Shown: positions 1-12,000 of the stretch, piece by piece | Numbering within the stretch: the first letter of the stretch is position 1 | How the letters are laid out: every line of letters starts with the position of its first letter | IMG/VR virus record: IMGVR_UViG_3300018421_000183 | Location: 1-25,682 of that record | Origin: a virus | Reading direction: 5' to 3' (one strand) | Length of the DNA: 25,682 nucleotides | Position numbers and translations under genes: made by a program | The notes under the pieces: generated by a model | Seen by the model: the letters and a program-made list of their open reading frames with translations, nothing else | Told to the model about the DNA's origin: nothing | Database searches by the model: none

Positions 1-2
1 AG

Positions 3-3000
3 GTTCCCACAGGAACTATCGAGAATCCTGGTCTTGGTACAACCTACAAGATCGGTAACATCTTCCCCGCAGCAGCAACATTTAATACCACCGATAAGAT
101 CAGAAGCACCAGTGCAACTGATGCAGGTCTGAATGTTATTACTGGTATTACATTCACAGTTGCTCGTGATTTTGTTGAGTGGGAACAAGCGGCATCTTAC
201 ACTGCTGGCGATCAAGTTTACTCCAAGGGTAACATCTACACAGCGACCACTAATGGTACTGCTGGTACTGATGAACCAGTCCACACGACAGGTAATGCTA
301 GCGATGGTGGCGTTTCTTGGGACTTCACGGTTTCTGCCGATACCCCCCTTGAAGTGGATCTATCAAATACTGCATATCCTACACCTAAGGATCCTCTCTG
401 GACAAAACTGAAGATCTATGACATCGGTGATGTTGTTTACTATGGTAGAAACAAGTATACAGCAACCGCCGCTGGTCGTTCTTCTCAGAATCCTCCCACC
501 CACACCACAGGCACCGCAACAGATGGTACTGTAACCTGGCAGCATACTCTGACATACAATCCTCTGAGCGATTATGCAACCTTTAAGGAGTTTGATGCTG
601 GCGAAAACTGGTATTCTCTCACGGTTAATGAGATCTACAGCGATTCCAACTTCATTGCTAACGACAACCTTAGCATTGGTGGTTCGGTAACTGTCAATCC
701 TAAAGAGGATGCACCTACCATCCTTCAAATCAATGGCATTGGTAGTGTCAAAGAGATTTCTCTCATTGCAGTTCTTGATAAGACGATCCTCGTTGATACA
801 CAGCAAAGAACTGATCTGGTTTACTGTGTTGCAAACAGTGCACACAAATACTCCGCAAATGACATCCTGTTTACTGAAGGATTCAGCACAAGTGAGTTTA
901 ATGGTTCGTTCTTTGTTAAGGAAGTCTTTTCTTCTAGGGAGTTTACGTTCCAAGTTCGTGAAACACCCACAGCAGAACCAGCATTCCTGCAGAACAGCAT
1001 TGCTCGCGTAAACATTTACACCAAACACCCGACTCTGCTCCTGATCAGGAACCACAACTATCTCTTTGATATGAGTGACAGCAGTAACCTTGGTTACTAT
1101 CTGTCGTTCTCTCAGGATAACGAGTTCAAACTGGAATACTCCTTCAACAATATTGAACGTCAGGGAACTCCTGGTGTGTTTGACGGTACCAATGCACCCT
1201 TCGTCAAACTCAAGGTTGACGGTCAAGTCACTAATATCTCTTATTACTTTGACCCCTCCAGAACTGGTGCAAACTCCCCCGTGGGTGGTAAGTCCTTCAT
1301 TGACGTTAAGAAGACCCCATTTGACGGCAGATATGTCGTCAGCAATATTATTTCTCAGAATGAGTTCCAGTTCCCTCTGCTATTTGAACCTGAAAACAAT
1401 AATGCCGAAATCGGCAGTGATGATCAGAACAATCCATATTCTGTCTACTCCACAACATCTAAGAGAGCAATCGGTCCTATTGCAGACATCAAACTGATCT
1501 CTGCTGGTGGTTTCTATCAGAAACTGCCCATCATTTCCGATATTGCGTCTTTCCGTCAGATTGAGCGTGTTGAGATTATTTCTGGTGGTTCGGAATATGC
1601 TATTGGCACATACGATCAGGTGCCCATCAACGGTGATGGTGAGGGCGGTCTTTGCCGCATTGAAGTTGCAGTTGATGAAGAAATCGGATCTGGCACTATC
1701 GTCAGTGTAACTGTTACCGATCCTGGTAAAGGATACACTATTGCTAGTATCGACGTTGATGGAATCTCAGGTATTCTTGGTCCCACTTTGACTGGTTCTG
1801 GTGCTGATCTGAATGTTATCATCCCCGATGAGGGTACTGGTGCATCGGTGTTCCTGACTGGTAAGAACATCGGTAAGATCAAGAAACTCAAGAACAATGA
1901 GTTTGGTTATGGATATTCCCATGACTACACACTGAAACCCGAAATCACCTTCCCGATCAACCTCCAACTCTTCAATACTTCTATTCTGTCCCAGATCACT
2001 ATCACCGATCCTGGTGCTGGTTATACCTCTGCTCCTGCAGTTATCATTGAAGGTGGCGGTGGTGTTGGTGCTGAAGCAGTTGCAATCGTCAGAAACAATC
2101 GTCTGAGTGAGATTCAGATTAAGAACCCTGGTGCTGGTTACTCATCCGAGCCTGTAGTTACCCTAAAGTCTGAGTTCAACTATGTTGTTAACCTCGACCT
2201 GAACTATTTGCAGTTCAACTTCCCCCATGGTATCACTAACGGCGCTGCTATTCAGTTCCGTGCAGATGATGTGGGCAATACTGTTGGTGAACTGCCAAAG
2301 CCTAGTTCTGCTGGTTTGACCAGTTTGGTGGTGGGTCAGACCTACTATGCGATTGCTGGTGAGTCCAACTCTCTGGAAGGGGATCAACTTCGTTTTGCAC
2401 TGACTCCTGCCGACGCTGAGTCTGGCAACTTTATTACATTCCTGACTCAAGGTGCTGGTCGCCAAGTCCTACTCACCGAGGTCTTCGGTGGTAGAGCAGA
2501 GGCAGTGGTTGAAACCTCCAGATTCCTTGAGGGTGAGAAAGTTTATCAGGGTACCAGTGAAGAGGATGCAACCGTTGTTGCATATGTTTCCGAGAATAAT
2601 GGTTGGCAACTTGGTCCTAAGATCCTGAAACTTGTCAATGCTACTGGCACGTTTGTAGTCGGTGAGCGTGTAAATGGTTCTGTGTCTCGTGCATCTGGTG
2701 TTATCGATAATGTCTCACTTGCTAAAGGCGTTCTGAACATTGACTCTCTGACACAAACTCCTGGTAGATTCATCGATGACGTTGGTAAACCTTCGGAAAT
2801 CGTTCAAAAGATTCAAGATTCCTTCTTCTATCAGAACTTCTCCTACGTTATTAAGTCCACGATCCCCATCAACCGTTGGCGTGAGCAAATCCTGGAGAAT
2901 AACCACCCAACTGGTTTCAACATGTTTGGTCAGTTGCAACTGACTGGCGGTAAGGATATTTCTGGTCGTAAGGTCGGTACTGAGTTCATCAAGCAGGTGA

Positions 3001-6000
3001 ACATCAACGAGTACACCAACGTCAACCAAGTCACATCCTTCGGTGCTGCTCAACCGATCTACACAGACTTCAACAATACTGAGGTTCTGTTCCGTAAGAA
3101 GCGTTTGACCAACTCCGAGGAAATCCTCACATCCATCGTTAAGAAACTGGATGATATTGCAGATCAGTTTGATGGTATCCAGACTGCATTCAATCTTAGT
3201 GTTGAAGGCGAGCAAGTCATCGTCAAGAACAACCAGTTGTTGATCACTCTGAACGGCATCATTCAGGCACCTGTCGATGCTTACGATATTGTTGGCGGTC
3301 AGATTGTCTTCAAGGAAGCACCGAAGGCACCTTCTAAGGTTGTCTATCGTGATGTGGGTGTTGAGTTCCTGACTGTAACTCGCCTCAACTTGTCTGATGT
3401 TTCTGGTATCTATCCTGAGATTGGATATCAAGTCTCTGGTGCTGCTAGCGATGCGTTTGCAACTGTAGTTGCATCTGGTACAAATACTATTGATGTTGTT
3501 GATATTACTGGTGGTCCTTTCCAGAACAACGAAAGAATCGATGTTTCTGCTCTTGGATTCAGTGCACTGATTGGTTCACAGCAAGTCCTCACACAGTCCA
3601 CACTGTATGAGTTTGATGAAACCTTGGTTTGCACTAACCGCAGCCGTGGCAACCCGACTGCACAGGTCAATGCCATCAACCTCGATGAGGATGGCGATCC
3701 CAGTAGTGCAATCGTTGTTAGCAAAACAACTGGTACTGCTAAGTATGAGACTGGTGTATTCGACTTCCGTCTGCAGGATATCATCTACTCGACTCGCTCC
3801 AACTTGGCAGCACGCATCACATTCCTGGCACCTTACAGAGATCCCGCCACTAACGATGTTGTTGGTGAACAGATCCTGACTGCTGGTTCTTCGTTCTACG
3901 GTCTGCTGTTTGAGCGTATTGTTAGCACCAGTTATCCAAACATCCTGCTGGATGATATTTCTAAGTCCACTATTACGCCTACCGAACTCTTTGACGATGA
4001 AGAGCGTATTAACTCGTTCTTCCTCGATTTTGAAGAAGTTCGTTCTACTGAGGTAACTTATACAGATCTTTCTGCTGGTGTCTTCAGCAATGGTGATGAT
4101 ATCCGAAACATTAAGGTCTTCTATAACAACCCCATTTACGGTGCACAGTATGGAACTGCTGCAAACCGTTACTACGATGCTAGAAATCGCATCGCAGGGT
4201 CCAAGGATGAAATCATTGACTTTGCAACTGCAGAAATCGCAGTTGAGCATGAAGACTTCTACTATCCTGGTCAACCTCAGACAGATCCCCGTTCTAGATT
4301 CCGTGATGGTTATCGCCTGATCATCAAGAACAAGGATTGGATTGTTGCCAAGACTTATCAAGACATGATCCTTCAGTATCCTTCTCTGGTGGTTCCGAAT
4401 ACCGATAAGTGCAAGCGTGACCTGGGACACTTTGTTGATGCAGTTGCATACGACACCTATGCAGGTGGTAACAAGTATGCCCGCAAGTTTATCCAGATGT
4501 ACTTCACATCTCAGGGTCTTGGTTACATCAACCAGCAACTTGCAGAAACCACCTGGGCATATGGTCGTGCAGCAACCTATATGAAGGATGCTATCACCAA
4601 CCAACTGTCAGGTTCTGAGACTATTGATGCTGTGGTATACACCAAGTATCAAGATCTCACCGTTACTGAGGGTGGCGCTACCTATGGTGCACCTGGAACG
4701 GTCAGCAACACTGATACTGGTGCTTGTGCAGATGTCCAATCAGCAGTTGATACTCTCGAAGAGGCAATCACCGAGACACTGCTTGGTAACCAAGACTTCG
4801 ACGACATTGACGCCGAAGAGCCCACATATAATGCTACTGAAGAAAAATGCCGTCGTGACGTTGGTTATTTCGTCGATGGTCTCGCACAGGACGTTGGTCA
4901 AGGCGGAAACCTGGGTGTTGTTACTTGGGCACGATTCTACTTCCAGAATGGAACTTTCATCAGCAACGGTGTTGCTGGGGAAGAAGCAGAAACAATCACC
5001 GCTCTGAACAAAGCACGCGATCTTGCTAAGAGAGCAATCAACAACCTGCTGTATGTCAAGGATCTGACAATCCTGAACGATCCTGCATCCTATGGCGGTT
5101 CTGCTCCTGGTCATGATTATGATGCAAACTACGCTTCTGGCACAAACCAGGATGCTACTAACTGTGCAGACGTTCAGTCCACCATTGACACTTTGACTAC
5201 GATTGCTACTACTGCAATCAACAACCAAACACTTGCAAACATCAACGCTCTGTCTTCCATCGACGATGGTTCCTTCAGAGATGGCGAAACGGTTCGTGTC
5301 ATCAAGGTTGCATATAAGAATAAGTCCACAGGTCTGTTCAACAGACTGGATTCTGTTCGCGGTGTCACCTCTGGTGCAACCATGACTCTTGAGGGCGTCA
5401 ACTCTGGTCTCAAGTGGTTGTTTGCTTCTAGTGTAGGTATTACTGGCACTTTCCAAGATGATGAGTATATCACCAACTCCACCATCACTAACCCTGGTGC
5501 TGCACAAGTTACTCAAAGTGTTCTGAATGTCAAGACTGACTTGGCAAACAGCACGAAGTCTCTGAAGTTTGTTGCAAACTCCTGGCTGAAGAAGGCAGAG
5601 TCCTACGACGTAGACTTCGGAACTGGTGACTTCACTCTGGAAGGTTGGTTCTACCCCACTGGCATTGTTGGTCAACAAACCCTCTTTGACTTCCGTCGTA
5701 CATCGACTGAGGGTCTGATAGTTGAGATGAACAATGACACTCTCCGCGTTTATAACGGTTCTAGCGTCATTATCCTTTCAAATGCAGTCTTTACTGCAAA
5801 CACATGGCACCACGTCGCAGTCGTCAGAACATCTGGCGTAATGCTTGCGTTTGTGGATGGTGTTCAGGCAGGCGGCACTGCTACCAACAGTGATGACTTC
5901 GGATGGGGTCCTTGCTATATCGGTTCTAACCTGAATGGTTCCAATGGTTTCATTGGTAATGCAGATAACATTGCAGTCTACAAGGCATATGCCAAGTTTA

Positions 6001-9000
6001 CTTCGGCATTTACTGCTCCTACCAGCAATAACTGGGATGATGAAAGAATCGTCCTGGGTCTGAATGCTGAGCAACCGTTTATCATTTCCACTGCTGAGGT
6101 ATATGCCCAGTACAGCGGTCAGACAGTATCGTCTGCGACTGCTAAGAGAATCGACTACGCCGATAAGCGTGTAATCGTTGAGGACATTGATCTGGGTCGT
6201 GACTCTCATCGTAATGCTGCAGACCTTATCCTCAAGAACGATAAGTGGATCTCTGAGGTTGCTGTCGGTCGTATGAAGGCGAAGTATTCCGACTTCGTGA
6301 TGCCTGGTGATGATCCTGCAACCAACACGTATCAAGGTACCTACTATTGCCTCCGCGACACTGAAGAGTATATCCTCGACGCTATCGTTAAGGACCTGAA
6401 GTATGGTGGTGATTACTATACAACCGTCGCGGCCAAGGGTTATCTGGAAAAAGATGGCAGTCTGGACTTCATCGGCAAAGAACTTCTGCAATCTCTGTAC
6501 GCATGGGAGCAAGCAGGCGAACTCTGTAAGTATGTTGTTTCGACAACTGACACAGATCTGACAGATGCATATACAGAAAAACTTCGCATTCCTCTGACTG
6601 GTACTGCTGCAACGCAGGCAGTTCTGGATAACATCGACTCTCTGACTCAGAACATTCTGAATATCCTTGCACCTACTGGCGATCGTTTCCGCGATGCTGG
6701 TGATGCTCTGTGGTTGAACAGAACTTACATTGCTGAGGAAGTTGTTGGTTACATTGAGAACAAGTGGGAAGTTACCATCAACGGTACCTACTATGACAAG
6801 CTGCAAATCCCTGGTGGCAACAACGGTCAGGTTTGCATCCGTGACATTAAACAGTACATCATCCCTGCAATCATTGCTGACCTGCTTACAGGTGGTAATG
6901 CAGCAGTCAATGAAGTCCTCGACTTCTACCTGAATGGAGAGCAAGATATTCTCCACGTCAGCGAAGAACTGCTGCCGATGCTGGATGCAATCTCCTACAC
7001 CAAGTACCTGTCTACTAAGGCAATCAACCAACTGCTTGTCCAGTTCGGTCAGGCACCCAATGCTGCTCAGGGTTCTACAAACTACGATGATTACTACATC
7101 GCTCAGTACACTCAGCAAGTTCCATACATCGATCACACGGTCACTGTCGATCCTCAAGGTTATGACGCTAACCGTGCTGACAACAACCTGCTGATTGATG
7201 CAGCAGACATGATTGAGAGGAACAAGAAGCAGATTGCTTCTGAGGCAGTCATGAGAATGAATGACCTCGCTAAGTTCCAAGATCTGCAGATCCCTGGCGG
7301 TCAGCAGAACTGTATCGATGACGTGATTGGTTTCATTGAGGCACTTGTCCACGACATTCGTTTGGGTGGCAACAGCAAGGTCTTTGATGCTGCTGAACTG
7401 TATATCGAACCTGAGAATAACTCGCTCCGCCACATCGAGAGTGAGGCAGAAGCATCCATCTATGCATACAAGATGGCGAGAGACATCTGTGTTCTCGCAA
7501 TGCGTAACGGATTCGGACGCGATAACATCTATGGCTATGGGGCTGGTGAGGAAAATGATCCTAGCGTTGAGTCTTACGATCAGAACCCACAACCTTCCCG
7601 TTATATCGATGCTGCAAACATCCTCGACAGAAATATCCGTTTCATCGCTGAGGAAGCAGTCTATCGCACAACCGTCCAATATCCTGGTCTAACGATTCCT
7701 GGTGGCAACATCAACTGTGTTCATGACATTGCAGACACCCTGAATGCAATGGTCTTCAACATGAAGTACGGTGGCAACAACATGGTTTATGACGCTGCTG
7801 AGTTCTACGTGGGTACCTCTGGTCTCCAGCACGTTGCATCTCAGTCTGCCGAGTCCATCTATGCATTCAACCAGGCACGCGACCTTGCGATTCAGATTAT
7901 GCGTGCAGTTCCCGTCATCAACACTGGTAACGAGGTTCATGGGTTTGAGCAAAAGTATTATGACGAACTCGATTACGAACCCTACAAGTCCAGAACACGC
8001 GATTATGTGACTCTGGATGAGGATGCTCTGACTGGTGGCACAACTGCAAACCGCTCCCGTGCTGCTGACGCATACAACCTGATCTATAACAACGCTCGTT
8101 GGATTGCAGAAGGTGTTGTCAATACCTTCGTTGCAACTAATGGTTGGTCGATCCCTGGCGGTGCTGTTTCCTGTATCGATGATACAGAGCGTATTCTCAA
8201 GGGTGTTGCATATCACGTCGCTTACGGCGGTAACTCCTACGTCTGGGATTATGCAGAAGAGTACACCAACAGCAGCCACATCAGTGGTCAGCAGCAAGGT
8301 TGGACACAGGCGATCTTCAACTACATCAACAGCAACATCCTGCCCGATGTTATCCGTAACATCCAACCTAGTGCCGCAACTTCCTGGAACACTGCAGGTC
8401 GTACAGATCTTCAACAGTACAGAGATCTCACGATCACTGCTGACGTGACTCAACCCGCATGTCCAACTGAGGTTTCTGCTGCTACCACACTGCTGTCGAT
8501 CGTCACTGACGCTGTAGTAAATGGCAACATGAACCATGCAACTCGCACGGTTCCTCCTGGCGGTGGTGCATGTGCAAACGTCGAGTCTGCAATCACCGAT
8601 CTGTTCTCAATCGTCACCGATACAATCAATGACTACACCAGTCTGGGTGGCGTCACTCGCACATTGCCGAGCATCTGGCCTCTGAAGTATACCGCAGATT
8701 CTGCTGAGCGTGACCTTACAATCACCTACGACACTACTGCCTCTTCCTTTGGTACCACTTGCCAGAATGTTGAAACAACCATCAACGGTCTGTTTGATAT
8801 CGTTCTGCAAACAATCACAGATGCAAGTGCTGCAACCCCCAGCAACTATCTGGATAGTATCACCAGAACACTGCCCACAAACGCATTCACAAACACCCTG
8901 TATCAGCAATATACCTGCTACAACGTGATTGATGCTGCATGGACTTTGTTCGATCTGATGCTGGATACTCTGGGATCTGGTTCTTACTCGAATCGACTGA

Positions 9001-12000
9001 CTGCAGAGTTCATTCGTAAGAATGATCACGCGATTACTGCTCGTGCAGTGGCAGCAACCCTTGCACAATATCCTACAGGCAATATCCCCGATCTGGCATT
9101 TGCACAGGATGTTCTTGAGGCATGTATCTACGATATTGCAACTGGTGGTAACGCAGGTGCATTCAAACTTGCAAATGAGTGGTTCGATGGTGAAGGCAAC
9201 TTCATCGCTTACCCTGATATCCAGAGAATCCGCCTCCTGTACTGCATGAACAAGGTTCGTGAGTATGCGAAGGATGTGATGTTCAACTTTGACGATCCTG
9301 GTTGGAATACCTACAACGTTTGGAGTCCTGAGCAAGTTCAGGGTTACACTCCTCGCCTGGAGTGGGATCAGGAGAGCACCGAGTTCAATATGGACTCCTC
9401 TCTCAACTGCCTGGAGTTTTCTATCGAGCGTGGCACGTTCCCCTCTGACAACGTGGTCACATTCGTTGCTTCCACTGACGCCCAGAACCTCACCAACTCT
9501 TACAACGAAGGCGAAGACTACAACACAGATCCCGCTCTGGTTCTGCTCACTCCGACAATCGAAGTCGGTTGGGAGCGTGAAGAAAACCGCGTACGCATTA
9601 ACCGTACCAACTTCTTCCGCCGTGGCGATGTTCTGAAATACGTCCTCGCATCTGCAGTTTCTCTGGACGGTGCAAACGATCAAGATTACTACTACGTTCT
9701 CAACGCAGAACCGCAGTGGTTCGAGATCTCTCGTATGCCGAAGCATGATGCTCGTTTCCGCGACTTCACTTTCGATCTCACAAACACAGGTAACCAGCAG
9801 TTCTTCACTGCTCGTCGTGCAGGTGTTACTCGCGTTGCCAACGATTACGGCACACGCGATATCCAGACTCCCATTTCTGCTGGATTCAACATCGCAGACG
9901 TGCTTGTTGGCACGACAACTGGTGCTTCCGCCGAAGTATCATCCACCTTTATCAATGCTGCAAAGATTGTTAAGACCTTCAAATACTATGGTCTTGAAAC
10001 GATGTCTGCGACTACCTTTATCGACGGCGAACAAGTTGTCGTACAGGGTGCTGTCACAAACAACGGTTATGTAATGCAGCACGTCATTCCTGACGAGTTT
10101 GACAATGGTTGGATCAAACTTGAAACCATCCAAGGCACAATCTCTGAGGGAGATATTCTTGAGGGCATCACATCTGGTGCAACCGCGACTGTAACTGCAG
10201 TTGACGAAGATCGCCTGCTTCTTAACGCCAAGACTGGCATCTTTAGTCAGGGTGACTGGTTGTTCAAGAAAGATACCGCGACCGAAGCATATATTGATGT
10301 CTTCAATGACAAGCGTGGTGTTCTTACCGCAACTGACGGTGGTCGCATCACCATGGATGTTGAGACAATCAACAGCGCCTGGGAAACTGGTGACGTGATC
10401 TACGGTTCCATCACAGACAAGTATCTTGATCTGGTTGGCATTGATGATCAGGGTCAGGCAATCTCCGTGAACACCTACGTACACGGTCAGAAAGTCTACA
10501 AACTGTCCCTTTCTAGCGTCTCACGCGATACGGGTTACACTGGCAACTTTGTTTCTGGTGATACCGTATACCTGCTGCAGGGAACAACCATTGCGGTACC
10601 TGGCATTACGGCAACTGTCACTCAGTGGGATAATCGTCCCGATGATGGCGTGAATGACCTTTACATCACCTCGCCCGTACAGACAGGTGGCGGAAACGTC
10701 CCTGTAAGCACATTTGGAGATGGTGGTTACAACGTTGGTAAGTTTGAGAACCTCAACAACTTCCCGCTGATCTTTGCATCTGGCACCTTTGTTGAGACTT
10801 CCTATTCCGCCTACGGCAAGATTGCCAAGATTGAGCAAACAGGTACAACCGCTCGCTGCTGGTTGGAAGAAGTTGAAGGAGACTTCCTCACAAACATGAC
10901 TGTCACATCTGATGGTGGTTGGCAGGCAGGTGTCTCGCTAGCGAAGGACTTGATTGGTCGCGTGGATCGCTACTTCCGTGGATTTGACGGTTCGCAAACA
11001 ACGTTCAAACTGACCATCGCAAATGGTGAGCAATATCTGCCCGACCCTGCAGGTCACATGCTGATCTTCGTGAACGGCATCCTTCAACCTCCTGGCGCTG
11101 CTGCTGCGTACACCGCGTCTTCGGACGAGATTACGTTTACAGAGGCACCTGAAGTTGGATCTGAGTTCATCGGTTACTACATCGGTAAACTCCGTCAACT
11201 GGATGACATTAGCTTCGAGTTTGATTCACTCCGCTCTTCGTTCAACCTCAAGTATCAGGGTGGTTTCTACTCCCTGACCCTGACTGAAGGTGTTTCCTCC
11301 AACACTATCCTGCCCGAGAACAACATCATCGTTTCGCTCAACGGCATCATTCAGGAACCTGGAGTTGGTTATGAGATCGTTGGTTCTCGTATCATCTTCT
11401 CCGAGATTCCTCGCGCAGGCACGACCTTTGTAGCATTCAGCTACATTGGTTCTGACGCGGACGTTATTGCCGCAACAGTCGTTCCGCCGATTGAAGCAGG
11501 TGACCAACTCTTCATCGAAGGTGAAGATGAGGCAGAACCGCGTGAGGTTGCTCTGATTGAATCCTCCAACTCGCTGGTTACCTTCGAGTACACAGGCACA
11601 GTCAAGGGTCGCAACGCTTCCGCGCTGGCGAATATTCGCCAAGGTACGCTTTCCGCAGCAATCATCACCAACCCTGGTAACGGTTACACCTCACGTCCGA
11701 ATGTTGACGTGATCTCCTCCAGTGGTTTTGACGGTCGCGTACGTGCACAAATGGGTGTCGCAAGCATCCAAGTTAAGACTCCTGGTGTTGGTTATGCACT
11801 GCCTGTGGTCAGCGTTCTGACAACAGTTGCTGATGACTTCACAACACCTCAGGGTGCTCCGATTAACGGTGGTTTCGATGTCTTCGCAGGCGAGGCAATC
11901 GATGCTACCACAGGTGATGTAATCACCATTGAGTCTGGTGCAATCCAGATTACCCGTCAACCTTTGAACATCACAGTCAACCAAGGTCAGACTGCAGTGT

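Larger units (their letters stand above)
4302..9290 (+). repeat. Array of eight long, Cys-containing helical repeats
   Basis: Degenerate copies of about 80-115 residues lie near 4302-4614, 4830-5055, 6210-6543, 6684-7041, 7173-7512, 7602-7917, 8055-8370 and 8994-9290. The shared plan is A-x-x-(I/L)-x-x-N-x-x-(F/W)-I-A-E-E, then IPGG, then C-x-x-D, a helix ending in a D...GGN turn, a (V/A)-x-(D/E)-x-x-x-x-Y helix, and a last helix with A-x-x-x-A-R-D. The Cys before the Asp is kept in seven copies; copy 8 has FAQDV instead. The LamG-like domain interrupts the array between copies 2 and 3. I do not recognise the family. The pattern suggests an alpha-solenoid-like rod, which is inference. Confidence 0.7.

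Noticed and set aside
354-356. ATG at 354 as the start of the giant
   Set aside because: The frame is open back to base 3 and already codes for a CBM-like module related to the one after 354, so the gene starts outside the window.
5778-7679. Long open frame of 633 codons on the - strand inside the giant
   Set aside because: It lies wholly antisense to the helical repeat array, has no ribosome site or recognisable domain, and its composition (Val/Ile/Cys/Ser rich) is that expected of an antisense shadow of strongly codon-biased DNA.
4302-9290. CRISPR array or DNA tandem repeats
   Set aside because: The repetition is at the protein level, with diverged DNA, unequal unit length and open frame throughout.
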